This document shows positions 22,014 to 34,519 of a stretch of 64,000 nucleotides of DNA, one piece after another (within the stretch, counting starts at the first letter, position 1; every line of letters starts with the position of its first letter). The stretch spans positions 9,211,001 to 9,275,000 of the forward strand of contig JAWQUS010000020.1 in assembly GCA_036365455.1 (NCBI GenBank), given 5' to 3'. Both the position numbers and the translations under genes were made by a program. The DNA comes from Macrosoma leucophasiata. Taxonomy: Eukaryota; Arthropoda; Insecta; Lepidoptera; Hedylidae. The notes beneath the pieces were generated by a model. The model was not told where the DNA came from and did not search any database. It saw only the letters and a list, made by a program, of their open reading frames with translations.

Positions 22014-22825
22014 ACACAATAATTAATATAATATTAAACACAAAAAATGCATTAAAAAGTGCTACCTATAATAAACTATCATTTAAATTATGACTTTGTT
22101 CGGATAAGTGTGCAGTTACCCTAAAACGTTCTATTTAACCTAAAATGGTTTTCATAACAACTTAATTTCAAAATAATTAGTTATGTACTTTTATTTACAA
22201 GTCTAATTAAAGAGTCCAGACATATTGCTAACAGGAGCAAAAAAAGTTTACACCATTACCTTTAAGCCTTAGCCTTATTACTAGTTTGTATCTTAATTAA
22301 AACTACAAAAATATTTACTCCAACGTTATTTTTATTACTTTACTGCCAGATACAAGGAGTAATGAGCGATAAATCTAAAAAAGCTACAGTTTTAGAAGCG
22401 ACAGTCAATATTAAACTGTACAAGATACGTGAGTTCTTTACAATAATGGGCTTGTAGTACAAAACCGTACACTGATGTGTTAAACACGGGACGTTATTTT
22501 AAAATCAGAATTTCATTAACCATAAATAAGTGGACCAATTTATCGGGCAGCGTGGGTAATTACGTCCATATACGTTCCCTGCATGGACGTGTATGTTTAG
22601 GGTTCAGTCGTTTTAAAGATGAAATAAAATGTAATAGCCGGCTCACAATTAACTATAATGGTAGCCTTTGTATTATTGCTTTTGAAGACTAATTGAAAGT
22701 TTATTTATTACTATGTAGTTTTAAATTTAGTTACGGTTTTGTTTTTGTGAGTGAGTGATATTTTGCGTTACTCATATAATATATGTAAGTGTAACAAGTT
22801 AATCTGCGAGCTTCACACATTGTAG
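22014..22825. other. Unassigned DNA
   Basis: Only chance frames, including one at 22477-22692 with no recognisable domain. Confidence 0.45.
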
Positions 22826-23160
22826 ATTTTTTTCATGTAATGGAAGTGGCAAACAAGCATGCAGTTCACATTGATGTTAATGGTTTAAAGACATTTATTT
22901 CCTCATATAGATTTACAATCACTACATGAGAAACAGTTGTACAGTATAAACGTTTTGTTGGGCTATTTAAAATTATCCTATTACAATCACAAGTCACATC
23001 ACATCACACCACAGAACGTAAAGTAACAATTATATTCATGTTAAGTGATTACTGCAGCCCATATACACCCACACAAAGACCAAGGTCAAAATGCAGATGC
23101 GTTATCACTCCTGAGGCCTGAGGTGGCCTCTGTGCCAGAAATTACAGGGATATTTTTTTT
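22826..23160 (-). repeat. SINE family A split by a 157-bp insertion
   Basis: The 3' end (22826-22880, 'aagtggcaaacaagcatgca') and the next part (23038 on, 'ttaagtgattactgcagccc') are separated by 22881-23037. The 7 bp 'atgttaa' stand at both sides (22874-22880 and 23038-23044), suggesting a target duplication. The insert has no clear terminal repeats. Past about 23150 the SINE is lost. Confidence 0.7.
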
Positions 23161-23231
23161 GGATTTATCTCTGGTACACCACGATATCTAAAAAGTGGCA
23201 ATTACAAGCGTAATTGAGGAAGTGGTGTTAT

Positions 23232-23325
23232 TATTACCTAAACCCCATTACCTAATCTATTTGCCACCAAATTTACCACTACAACACCAATATTTAGCAC
23301 TATCGTGTTCCGGATAGATCAGGCT
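23232..23325 (+). repeat. SINE family A, short 5' fragment
   Basis: 'ccattacctaatctatttgc' and 'tagcactatcgtgttccgga' match the head of family A. Confidence 0.55.
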
Positions 23326-23607
23326 TACCTACCTACGAATTTATTTCTCTACAGGGGCCGCAACAAGAATTAATGTAGGTAAAAATAAAGGCTCGGTATG
23401 CCACCGGTTAAGAATCGTGGTGTTAGAATTCCGTTTAACTTAGGACTCAGGGTGTCAACGTATCTGCATTTTGATTTTTGTTTCTTGTATATGTGCTGCA
23501 AAATTATTCATTTACCATTCATGTGTCACCATTATTACATAAAAAAGAACTACAAGTTCTGACAAACAACCTTCTGCTCGGCTTAATTATGTCCCGGCCA
23601 AAAATGT

Positions 23608-24152
23608 TCTACTGATGGTAGAGCTCCAGTAACGGAGCTCGCGGGCGTAGGCACCACCGCATTACCTTATATACTTGCCGCTAAATGATAGTGTTAGCGT
23701 TAGTACTTTCGTGTTCCGGTCAGGGGGTCTACCGCCTATCTGTATTGCTGCTGACATTGTCATTGCTGTCAAATTTTCATGTCGATTTGTAGCTCCTTTA
23801 TAAGTAGTATTGATAATCTGATTGATATTCTCGTTTTCGTATGTGATAAACAAGCGATAATGGTAGATTATTTCCATTATTGTTATTTAGTTAAAGTAAA
23901 AATCGACTTTAAAATTTGACAGCAATGACAATGCCAACAGCAATTTCGATAGGCGGTCGCACCCCAGGTGGTAATGTACGGCCCTGTGATTTCCGGCACA
24001 AAGGCCAAGCCCTTAGGCCTCAGGAGTGGTAACGCATCTGCATTTTGACCGTGGTCTCTATGTGAGTGTCTATAGGTTGCAGTGATCACTGAACATCAAT
24101 GTGAACTGCATGCTTGTTTGCCACTTCCACTACATAAAAAAATGGTTCACCG
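23608..24152 (+). repeat. SINE family A interrupted by a MITE
   Basis: The head (23608-23723, ending 'gtgttccggtcag') continues at 23968 with 'gtggtaatgtacggccctgt' and runs to the tail 'gcatgcttgtttgccacttc' and A-rich end. Removing 23724-23964 restores the family order. Confidence 0.85.
23724..23964. mobile_element. 241-bp MITE with ~60-bp TIRs nested in SINE
   Basis: The left end starts 'ggggtctaccgcctat'; the reversed right end starts 'ggggtgcgaccgcctat' (or one base shorter). Both continue with similar 'attgctg', then share 'cattgtcattgctgtcaaat' exactly. The SINE target bases 'cag' or 'ag' appear on both sides, so the duplication is 2-3 bp. That size excludes hAT and piggyBac; the superfamily is not assigned. 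Confidence 0.9.
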
Positions 24153-24159
24153 AATAGTT

Positions 24160-24745
24160 TTTCGATATTCCATGTTGGTTTAGTTAAAAAGTGGGTCTTT
24201 AATGGGAGATCATTCGTGAAGTGAAGAAATCAGGCGTGAAGTTATGTTTCTAATAAATTAAATTTCTACGGAATCTCTGTTCTTTCGATGAACGCACTTG
24301 CCGGGTTTATTATAGCGGACCAAAATATGTGTATAATATAATACGCACAGAATATGCATTTAAAAATAAACTGCTCTGACATTTTTATATTTATTTATAT
24401 GTTACGACAACCATGTATGAACGTAAAATGAATAACTCATAATAAAAAGTTGTTTGATCACTATAAAGAAAAACTTATACGTGTATCAGTTTTTAAAAAG
24501 TTTTTATCTTAAAGTAGATAAATAATTTATTTATATTTTAAATAATACATATATATCAATTTTTCCCTTTTGCTTGTGAACATACTCGTAGGTTTAAAAT
24601 ACAGGTTAGTAGGTTATCTTTAAAATTTTACGCATCTTTGGGATAACATTTTTCAATACATTTTTAAAAGTTTTTATAGACTTTCAACCATATAGGATTC
24701 AGACACAAATTTTTGGTAATCTGCTCCTCAATAGTAATAGAACAA
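24160..24745. other. Unassigned AT-rich DNA
   Basis: No feature recognised. Confidence 0.5.
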
Positions 24746-24746
24746 T

Positions 24747-25012
24747 CTTTTTTTATGGAATGAAGGTGTCAAACAAACATGCAGTTCACATTGATATTAA
24801 GTGACGACTGCAGCCTTTAGACACTTTGGTACACTAGGACCAGAGTTTAAAATTCAGATGCGTTGCCACCTCTGAGACCTAAGTTGATATGTCTCTGTGC
24901 TAAGTTATTATGGGGCCGTATTACCATCTAACCGAAACACGATAGAGCTGAACACTACCATTTAGCGGCAGATTGATACGGTAATGCGGTGGTGCCGAGT
25001 GCTCGAGCTCCT
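24747..25012 (-). repeat. SINE family A, near full length
   Basis: Reversed order from the T-rich end through 'caaacaaacatgcagttcac', 'cagatgcgttgccacctctg' and 'gaacactaccatttagcggc' to 'ggtggtgcc'. The last head bases are altered. Confidence 0.75.
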
Positions 25013-25014
25013 TT

Positions 25015-26465
25015 TCGTTTACTATTGTGCAGGATTATATTAAAATACACTCAAAAATATTAAAAGTACATCCTGTTTCATGAGTTACAATGTCAGACGC
25101 AGAAAATCATAAAACCCATTAAAGATGAAATAAAGCGCTGTTCACTACATCAACGTAAATTGCAATAACTTTCCAAGAATCATATTTTCTATGCTCAATT
25201 CTAAACAACCGCAATAAACTATATTAATGCGAGACAATTTCAACCGAGTCAAATTTTATTTGTCCCTGAGGACAATTTCCTCTTGTCAAGTGTCGGCCAC
25301 CCGGGCATTCGTATAATGAGAAAACGACGAAATCAAGTTGGCCTAAATTAGACTGAGACACGGTGAGCTTACATGTTGCTGAATGCAAGTCTCTGTTTTA
25401 TGTCATGCATTTTTATCAGTGAAGAGGATGTTTTACAACTTAACATAATTCGTTTGACCCATATTAACAAATACTCGGTCTCATATTTAGTCTCATTGGG
25501 GTTTATTGGGATTTTCTTCTTTAGTTTATTGTTTTGCGACATTTTAAGTGATTTTGAAATGGTTCATAATTAAAATAGAGTAAATTTTAGAACATTCATC
25601 TAAAAGTAATGAACCGCGAACAAAACCACACATTTTAGCATCTCATAAACATGAAGTTTATTAGAATCCTTATCGTCGAATACCATTCATTACACGACAG
25701 TAAAATATAGCTTTTCAAACTTTCCACAGTTGCTATTCAGCCATTAATTTTAATGTTCTATCAATTGTAAACTTCAATTCCTCCGTTCTAGGTGCTCCCC
25801 TTTTCAATTACTTCCTCAGTTAAATCATCCATGACGGTAAGCAGTAAAACTGTTATCATGTAACTTATTTCATTTTAAACCTATTATATTGTCGTTGGAA
25901 AGTAAAGAACGATGTTATTGAGTCTCTGGGCGTTTATCAAATTGTTTTGATTTCCTTTTTGTAATTGATCATTTTTATTTTACTAATTAGGTATGGTGTA
26001 ATAATTTTACTGTTTTCAGGTAGTAAATTATATCCTAAAAGCACAATCGTGTGAGTAAAATTATATTTTTCCACGTGTATATTAAGGCACTTTCTAAAAT
26101 TTTAAATTCTAAGCTTACCGGCAGGCAGGCTTAATATTCAAGGTCCTTTATAGCATAAGTGAGGTTAAAGTTTTTTCAACATAAATTTACCAGGTATAAG
26201 TATATTCCACATTATTTTTCAATTCAATTGATACTCAATGAATATTGTAGCTTATTACTACAAGGGACTTTAATAATATACATAAGTAATTAATAAAACA
26301 AAACTAATACAACGAAATATGTAAACGTCTCTGTCTTACAGTTTGTCACAATAAAGGCGTGAAATCATTTGAATATCAATAACATTCGGTATCTAATTTA
26401 CATGTGGACAATTCGTGTATTTTATATTATAGCGATCACTATGTTAAGCATGAATAGTTTGAATA
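25015..26465. other. Unassigned AT-rich DNA
   Basis: No gene or repeat recognised. The frame at 25373-25573 encodes a hydrophobic C-terminal stretch but has no homologue I know. Confidence 0.4.
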
Positions 26466-26469
26466 CTCA

Positions 26470-26725
26470 TCAATATGAATTATTTTGTTTACTCTTTTAT
26501 AGAATAATATTGTAGCGTTAGAAATCAAACTACACGTTCTGAGATGCAGAATTGAATTGTTTAAAAGAAACGCATTTGTTAACGCCATTCGAGTATATAA
26601 TAAGTTACCGGACAGTTTCGAACAATTGCGATTACCAGTATTCAAAAAAAGGCTGACACAATGGTTGCAACAGCACTGTTTTTATGACATTTATGAATAT
26701 ATGACAAATAAAATAAAACTGTAAT
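26470..26725 (+). pseudogene. LINE ORF2 C-terminal fragment
   Basis: The plus frame reads 'ALEIKLHVLRCRIELFKR', 'NAFVNAIRVYNKLPDSFEQL' and 'FKKRLTQWLQQHCFYDIYEY', ending at a stop near 26722. It is the extreme C-terminus of a CR1/Jockey-group polymerase. 'cctgattctt' about 60 bp later resembles the tail at 14274. No catalytic motif remains. Confidence 0.7.
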
Positions 26726-26984
26726 TAACTAATTGTTTCCTAATAAATCGAATATTAATTTGTGCCATAATAATCTGAATTCCTGATTCTTTTTTTTTGA
26801 CATATTCAATCATACAACTTGACATAATTACTTTAATATCATTTGACTTTAATAACTGAAATCCAAACTTAAATGCAAAATCATTACATTTTACAGATAC
26901 TTACAATTTAATATTAAAATTAATAAATTTAATTGTTATGTCTAAAATAATTGTATATTTTATGACTTTCTGTGTTATTTCCTA

Positions 26985-27358
26985 AAGGAGATGTTGCAAA
27001 AATGTATGGACCTCCAGCCATGTATTGTACACAATATCATTACCAGGCAAAATCAATATAAAAACGTTTTTTACGGCGTATATATACTTATTTAACTTTG
27101 TTTGCAGTTACAAAACATTATTTGCAGTTAAAATTGCAACTCAAAACCAACATGGCGAATAGGGCGGGCGATGTCATTTTGACAAATGCCACTAATAACC
27201 ATATTGAAAATGATAAAATCGTTTGAATTAAATATGGTTGTAACTCTAAAATATATTCTTGAATAAATTAATTGTATTTTTTTCGGATTTTTTCGGATTT
27301 AATTTACCCATTTTTTCAGGTACTGTACGTACCAGAGCCGAGCTCGCAACATCTCCTT
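26985..27358. mobile_element. 374-bp MITE with TA target duplication
   Basis: AAGGAGATGTTGC (26985-26997) and its exact reverse complement (27346-27358) bound the element, with TA on both sides (26983-26984, 27359-27360). This fits Tc1/mariner-type insertion. No transposase. Confidence 0.85.
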
Positions 27359-27360
27359 TA

Positions 27361-28265
27361 CCAACTAAACTATAATTTATACACATACGTTCTTAGACTG
27401 TGATAATATCAACTATTTGAAATTAAATAGAAAAAATATCTTATTATAATCTGATTAAGCTGTACTCTCACTATCTGTACAAAACTATGTAATATTCTGG
27501 TAAATAAATGATTATGATTATTACAATGAAGATTTTCTAAATACGTAAGTATTAATATTGAAGCACAAAAATCTAAGGGGAACATTTCTCCCACTTTACT
27601 TTCAAAAATGTCAATCAATAGTGTATAAATCTTTGTCTTTTCCTTTGAAGCAATATCGACGTGAGGAAGTTTTTTGATAAAGATACATCTGAAACAATTA
27701 CAATTATTACTCCAAATTCTTCCATCAATAAAAATAATGCACCAATAACAACGCCATATAAACCAACCACATCACCACTTGTAGATGAAACGTTACGTTA
27801 GCGCCACGTACAATTAAAGTCACGATCAGTATCTGTTCGACGAAAGTCAACCCCTAAGTTTCGTAATGTCATCAGACGAAAATAATTTTATTGTTGACTG
27901 GCAACTGGCAACACAGCCAGCTGCTAATGGCAAGACGCGTGCACTTAAGCAATAATGACAATGTCTCCGAAACAGGCGACCGTATCGCACAAATGCATTT
28001 CAATTTATTATTTTTAATGAATGTATAGTCGTGCAAAATTATTTTGTCTTCAGCACGTATATTTAAAACGGAGATGACCAGTTGAATTTGGAAATGGAAA
28101 GTAACGTCTGCTTTGTGTGAGCCGCGGCATAATTAGAACGAAGAAATTTTGAATACAATTTTTTTGTCAATTGTAAATCCTAAGACTCTTTAATATAAAT
28201 TCTAAAAAATTGACCTATAACCTTCACAAATTTTACCAACTATCTCCCACTATTTAATTCTCTTT
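27361..28265. other. Unassigned DNA
   Basis: No convincing gene. The frame on the minus strand at 27409-27618 has no recognised features. Confidence 0.45.
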
Positions 28266-28271
28266 TACAAT

Positions 28272-28547
28272 TACTGGTAATAGAGCTCCAGTGACGGAGC
28301 TCGCGGGCGTAGGCACCACCGGATTACCTAATATACTTGCCGCTAAATGGTAGTGTTCAGCACTATCGTGTTCCGGTCAGGTGGTAATGTACGGCCCTGT
28401 AATTTCAGGCACAGAGGCCATAACACCTTAGGCCTCAGGAGTGGCAGCGCATCTGCATTTTGACCTCTGGTCATTGTGTGGGTGTCTATAGGCTGCAGTC
28501 ATCACTTAACATCAATGTGAACTGCATGCTTGTTTGCAACTTTTATT

Positions 28548-28579
<32 letters not shown>
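28272..28579 (+). repeat. SINE family A, full-length reference copy with poly(A)
   Basis: Order: head 'gagctccagtgacggagctc' and 'cgcgggcgtaggcaccacc', 'cgctaaatggtagtgttcag', 'tcgtgttccggtcaggtggt', 'ggcctcaggagtggcagcgc', 'tgcagtcatcacttaacatc', 'gaactgcatgcttgtttgca', then a 28-nt A run (28552-28579). The pure poly(A) marks a fairly recent retroposition. The head resembles an RNA polymerase III box A, but a clear box B was not found. The tail recalls 3' ends of moth LINEs that would supply the reverse transcriptase. Confidence 0.85.
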
Positions 28580-28583
<4 letters not shown>

Positions 28584-28827
28584 GATTAAAAAACTGTGTG
28601 TCTAAGCAAATGCGAGAAAATACTTTTGATAGCGTTCCAATTTCTGCTGGAGCTCGAGAATATGAGCTCCACAACGTAACCTAATCTATTTTCTGTAATG
28701 TTTTCTTTGTTTAGGTATTCCGTGGAGCAATCATATTTGGAAAATTTGTCAAACATCTCATATCTTAGGAGGACCAACGCAACTGTATTGACTTCTTTCT
28801 AATAATTTAAGCATATATTTCTATAGG

Positions 28828-28895
28828 CGTTCATATTCACTTATCATTAATGTAAGCTGTGTGTGTATTTGCCATTTCCTTGATATTAAAAAAAA
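28828..28895 (+). repeat. SINE family A, 3' end only
   Basis: 'ctataggcgttcatattcac' and 'gtgtgtgtatttgccatttc' followed by an A run match the family A tail, diverged. Confidence 0.5.
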
Positions 28896-29162
28896 TCAAT
28901 AATTAATTCAATTAACATGAATTGCGTATTTAAAGTTAACAAATAAATTCTTGATTATTGTTTCAGATTCAGATTTTAATCAGTCAACATTGGTAATTAA
29001 CTTGCGGTAAACTCAATAACTACCGACATTAATAATTTCGTCTGACTTTAATCACAGTTCCATAATTCTGGGTCATAATGGTAGGTGTTTGTATAATTGA
29101 TTATACCCTGCCAAAGCAGATTATATTATAAGATACACATTGTACCTACTTTTATCATTACT

Positions 29163-29760
29163 TGAATGTTTAAGTCATAACTCATACATAGTTGTCTTTT
29201 TTTTCTGATTTGTAAGATTTTTTTAGGAATTAACTTTATTGGAGGGAGTTTTGGCGGGAACCTTGAAAGAGGCGTAAGGTGCTCTTATTTTATTTCATTT
29301 TCTTGGTGTATTTTAAAGTTATATTGAATAAAGTTGGTGGCATTTTGTTTGATATAGGTTTATTACAGTGCCCGTGTATAGTGAAATAGAATAACAGTGC
29401 GAAAACACGACCTTTCAGGTTGCCTCCAAAACTTCATTGTAAATGTTCTGGTAAAGTAGCCATCGCTTTACTCGAATTACTTGATTGTAACTCACTTGAC
29501 TGACATATTATACTTGATGACTTATATACTTGATACTTACTTATTATACTTGATGACTATATTATACTAACTTTTACGCTGCTTAATAAATACGAAATAT
29601 CGTTTTACTTGACACTGGCAATATGCGTAACAGCGATGCCATAATAAAAAAAAATATTTTTTTATTTTAATCTGAATTAAGGAGTAAACTTAAAAATAAA
29701 AAAAATCTTACAAATCAGAATAAAAGACAACTATGTATGAGTTATGACTAAAAACATTCA
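29163..29760. mobile_element. 598-bp TIR element (MITE-like)
   Basis: About 62 bp at each end are inverted copies: 'gtcataactcatacatagtt' and 'ctgatttgtaagatt' on the left (29163-29226) have their reverse complements at 29699-29760. No transposase frame and no certain target duplication. Confidence 0.75.
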
Positions 29761-30038
29761 GATCTCCATATTTTTTTTTTTGATAAATCGTTTTTATATT
29801 GATTCAGTCTAATTAAACTTTTAGGATGCACATGAATCCGGGTTTGCCAGTTAAAAACAGCGATGGTTCTCTATTTTATAATTTTAGTTTTTATTAATAA
29901 TCTAATAACTATGATAAATTATTGAGTCGTTAATTCTTGATTATTCGAACAGTGCGTATTGGTATGGAGTCAATTGGACCGAGCTGGTATTTAGGGGATC
30001 CCAGCCCACAGATGAGAACAGCATTCCAAAAGGGACTA

Positions 30039-30226
30039 CAGTATCCAACAAGAAATAATGCACATCGACCTCAGGAAGAGACGTCGGCTTATTTCGGATC
30101 TGTAGAGCGTTATCTCTTTCGCACCTTACCTATTTGACATTTGTCGAACATTTTGATCAAGTTTTGACCAATACCGGACTACGGATGCTTACGTAGGCAG
30201 TGTGCAGCAGAGACATATAGCAACAC
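30039..30226 (-). mobile_element. Family K MITE, truncated
   Basis: It starts after TA with 'cagtatccaacaa', then 'aatgcacatcg', 'ttatttcggatctgtagagc' and 'gttttgaccaataccggact', the reverse order of 42231-42497 and 61152-61399. The far terminal repeat is missing. Confidence 0.8.
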
Positions 30227-30229
30227 GGG

Positions 30230-32000
30230 CCACCAGCCACGGCGGACCGGAGGGGAGTAGCCATATGCAGGCTTTCCCCTCTGTCAAAGTACAAGCCCAA
30301 ATGGTCCTTCGCCTGTCGCCCAGACGTTTAAATGTGGGCGTGAAATTGTTTATGTATTTTTTTTTTGCAATGTGATCCTTAAATTGCACTTCCTTTCATA
30401 TATCAATGCCCAATAATAATAAATTACTATGCCAAACATTTAGACTTTTGAACATTATGATTAGGTACTGAAGTTTTTAGCAAACGTTTGGATAATGATT
30501 TTTGGACAAACAAGTTACGTTACGTTTATTTCTACTGATATTTTTTTTTATGTATAAGTTTTTTTAATTTTTCATGTCTTAATTCTACTCATGTTGCGAA
30601 GTGTATTCTAGCACTGTTAGGTATTCCTATAGTAACAACTGTTCATTCTGAGATGTATTTGCTTCTTTTATATGGTAAATATTTCTATCTCGAATTCAAA
30701 ATATCACAAAACAAATTTGATAATTTTAATCTATAATGATAAACTCACATTTTACTCACAAAATAAAAACGAAGCAGTCAAAAACACTACCTGTTTATTA
30801 ACCGAAAACCGCTTTAAGAAACAAAAAAAAAACATCTTTCCTATGTGGTCACAATCAAGGATCAAAACGTGAACGTTATCTTTTCTGTCATAGAGCGATT
30901 TGTCACCAGGGATGGACGACAGACAGCAATTAGTAGGACCACCCGGAGTCAGGGTCTGATATATACATCTGCTATTGTCAGCCATTAGCGATTAAAGTAA
31001 TTTGTTTATTCTCGTCAAGATAAAAGACATGGCCATCATAATTTACTATGAGTAATCACTTAGTTTTTTTCTCATATGTGATAAACAAGTTCACTTATTA
31101 TCTGGTGGTGCTTCTATCCATTTTTGATGCATGTTATCACTGAACCTTTTATAGGTTTACATATTGATTGTTCTACCATATAGGGATGAACTTGCATTAT
31201 AGTTGTTACGTAGTATGCAAATTTATTCGGATGTTCAACAAATTGATTTCTTATAATACTTCGATATCAATTTTGTTATTGATGTGCTACATTGTTTATC
31301 AAAAATATTATCTATTCAAAAGTGTGTCTTACGACTTCATGGGATTTTTAATCAAATTATTTTTAGATTAGTACCGTCTCAAGACGAGCTGCGTAGTCCA
31401 CTTTTATATACGTATACCATCCAAAGTGCAACCAAAAAAAAAATATTTTATTACTCTGTCCTTGCCATAATGAAATCGCACTACACTACTGTTCGATGTC
31501 GCTACAATCCGATTATCGCTTACAACGCACGTTTATCGCACGAACATTCCCAACAAAACAAGTACAATAAACGACCTCAGCCGTATCTCGAACGTTCGCG
31601 ACCAGGCAATTGACAAACTCAAACAGGGTCGTGATCGAAAGAAAGAAAGATCTTCGTTACTTGCGAGTCGGCATTCGGCCATAAACGTTATCACTAACTA
31701 GCGATCGGGGCGTATCGATTCCTTGATTCGCCTCACGAAATTAAGGGAATCGCTCATGGGGATATTATTCCCTTCGCGGATAACATCTGCTCTGGATATA
31801 GTAGATTTGCGTTGTACTTTTGTAAGATTTTTTTCTGAGTAGATGTTTTTCTCTGTCTGTTTTCCGTGTTGCTACGGTTAACAGATAGTAGTGGAAAGTT
31901 TTATTGTGTAGGATATTGTGATAAATCGTGTACGCTACTTAGATGAATTTTAGTGTCTATAACTTATGTAGGTAACCTTTACAGTTTGGTTATGTGATTA
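30230..32000. other. Unassigned DNA
   Basis: No gene recognised. A GC-richer stretch at about 31480-31760 is open on the plus strand up to 31613 but has no known domain and could include an unrecognised exon or regulatory sequence. Confidence 0.35.
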
Positions 32001-32003
32001 TAA

Positions 32004-32240
32004 CGGTGGTAGACTTCCAGTGACGGATTTCGCGCGCGAAAGCACCATTGCATTATTTAATTTTCTTGCTGCTAAATAGAAATGTTCAGCGCTATCGTAT
32101 TCCACTCATGTGGTAACACAACATTGCACAGCCTTGTAACTTCCGGTACAGATGCATAAAAACTTAGACCTGAGACTCCTGAGGTCTAAGTTCCTGTGCC
32201 TCTGAATCTGGTTTTATGTAGATGACTATAGTCCACCCAC
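32004..32240 (+). repeat. SINE family A with local inversion
   Basis: The head is recognisable ('ggtggtagacttccagtgac'). At 32161-32192 'aacttagacct' and its reverse complement surround 10 nt, and the following 'ctaagttcctgtgcctctg' is in reverse sense. The SINE middle has been folded back on itself. Confidence 0.65.
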
Positions 32241-32288
32241 TCGTGCCCCCCGTACATAAAATATAATTAAATGATAGAGAGAGAGAAG

Positions 32289-32640
32289 CGCGAATGGCCC
32301 CCCGGCTGGTGTAGATCGTGAGCGATCTACTCGGTTAAGCGATACGGGCGCGGTCGGGTGAGTGATGGGTGACCGCTAGTGGCAAATTAAAATGCGCGTT
32401 TCCGTGCTTCGGAGGGCACGTTAAGCCGTTGGTCCCGGTTGCTATTGAAAGATAGCAGTCCTTAAACTTTGTCTGAGGCTTTATGGGCGGTTTAAAAAAC
32501 ATCCGACAGCGGGTTGGCCACTAATCCGTATCTCCACCAACCCAAATTGGAGCAGCGTGGTGAAGTAAGCTCCAGGCCTCCCCCCAAATAGGGGAGTGAC
32601 TCGTGCCCAACAGTGGGACGTTTCAAGGGTTGCCATTATT
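32289..32640 (+). repeat. SINE-like family B, near full length
   Basis: From 'gcgcgaatggccccccggct' through 'tgcttcggagggcacgttaa' and 'gcgggttggccactaatccg' to 'cccaacagtgggacgtttca' and 'gggttgccattatta'. Copies at 21131 and 39029 are reversed. The 3' end resembles widespread moth elements; its autonomous partner is not identified. Confidence 0.8.
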
Positions 32641-32649
32641 AAATTAAAG

Positions 32650-33835
32650 ATGTGCTACTATACCTGCTCACCAGCCCTTTAGCCCTGTTAACTACGTATG
32701 TATATATTACAGGAGTGAGCCTATAAACATGAAAATAAGTAAAATAAAATATTTTTAATTTATAAAACGAATATAGCTATTACGTAAAGTAAAAATAAAA
32801 CAGGTAACTATTAATAATAAATGTAAATAACAATAAAGTCAATTTCATGGACGGGACACATTTTAAAACTTCATGGGTTCAACAGCAAATTAATTGATCA
32901 AATTATCTTAATGGGTATAATTTCTTCCTCGACTCAAAGATCTAACTTAATACCTAAGGTTTAGCAGCAGCATGTTAATAATAGCAGCATTATAAAAGTT
33001 TTTATAACTCGCATTATTGCATTAACACATGCGAATTTATTCGAAAAAACTTAAAGAAGACGTTCCATGTATTCAAAGATATTTTTTTCCCAATTTATGT
33101 ACATTTTTTCTGAAGTAACAAGTCTAACCTATAATTACTTCATTTTTTCACTTCACCAAAATTCAAGTAACATACATCCAAAAAACCGTTGACTTGACGC
33201 CATATTATTATCAACACGTGCGTGTTTGCACAGTAATTCGAGGCGACTGCAGTTTTAGTGCAGTTCAAATAGTGCGTCGTGGAAACCTTATACTGGAAGA
33301 AAGTTGGGGTGGCTCGGCCAATCGGATGCGATGAGGCTTTGGGGGAGGCATTGTCACGTGTCGTATGCGTAACTATCATGTTGCTTGTGTACGTTTAAGG
33401 GGCTTTCGAATGCGGGTGTAGAAAACTAGACTTGTTCGTTCACAAACTATGTACCTACGAGTCTGAAGTGGAAAATAAAAAAGCAATTGTAGCGTATATT
33501 AGGCTTTAATTTATTGCAGTTACTTTGTCTACCCCTGGAACTGGAACCTGTATGATAAAAGATACTGAACATTATTATTTACTTAGAATACATTGTAGAG
33601 ACTGATATAGTTACTTACAAGATGGACTCAACGAGAGACCAACGATAAAAAAAATATTAAAAATTGCAATCCACGAAACCAATTGTCTTGTAATACTGAA
33701 ATAGGGCTTCAAAAGTAACGAGTGCTTAAATTTTATCTCTGTAGATTTCTTATAGTCGAAAAAACTCCTTTACATAGGGTACATTTAATCAAAACAGATA
33801 ATTGAATTGAAAAAACTTGGAACGCAGACCACTAA
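32650..33835. other. Unassigned AT-rich DNA
   Basis: No gene or known repeat. The minus frame at 33140-33379 has no recognisable features. Confidence 0.45.
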
Positions 33836-34302
33836 TTTGTGTAGGTACTTACGTAATACATACACCAAAAAACAACTCACTGATAATACGTTGCTGTAGT
33901 AATTAGAATTAAACATGTCGAATGGCGTCCAATGAGAAACACCGACTGACAAATTTTAAAACTATTTAGGTACCATAACTCTGTCATCATTTCAAGAACG
34001 GGCCCACCCATGTCATTCTACTCGTGGAATTAACAAAAAACAGCTTTGAACTTAGGAGCGTGGACTTTAAATTAAGTTTGCACAAAATTATGACCCAAAT
34101 TCAAGGAAAAAAAGTTCCATGCTCGTTGCGTAAGGGGCCTGGTGTAAAGATACACATAAATGTATCATTGATCGTATTTTGGGACAACCTGTAGATACTA
34201 TGAACGACTGTATTGTATGCATAATGGATCAATTATATTTAACGTTTTACATATCGTATAGCGTCTCATGACGAACATCGTGTGACAAATTTTATTAGAG
34301 AA

Positions 34303-34495
34303 CTAGCTGTTGCCCGCAGCTTCGCCCGCGTGGATGTCGTTTTATAAATATTTTTTCCTGAATTTTCTTTCTATAAACCTCACGGAGCCCGAGTCCTTTC
34401 CAACGAATGCAAAACCGTGGAAATCGGTTGGTGCGTTCTGGAGTTATAGCGTCAGGAAGGAAAACCCGACTTATTTTTATAATATAGATTATGGT
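34303..34495 (-). mobile_element. Helitron-like insertion in tandem array
   Basis: The left edge 'actagctgttgcccgcagct' is the reversed CTAGT-type end with a GC-rich stem. The right edge is 'cttatttttataatatag', then 14 bp that are an inverted copy of the array sequence immediately beyond the insertion. Confidence 0.5.
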
Positions 34496-34519
34496 GAACA
34501 TCTTTATGTTCACCATAAT
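34488..34519. repeat. Perfect fold-back, 14-bp arms, 4-nt loop
   Basis: 'attatggtgaacat' (34488-34501) and its reverse complement (34506-34519) surround 'cttt'. It sits at the junction between the Helitron-like insertion and the array. Confidence 0.9.
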
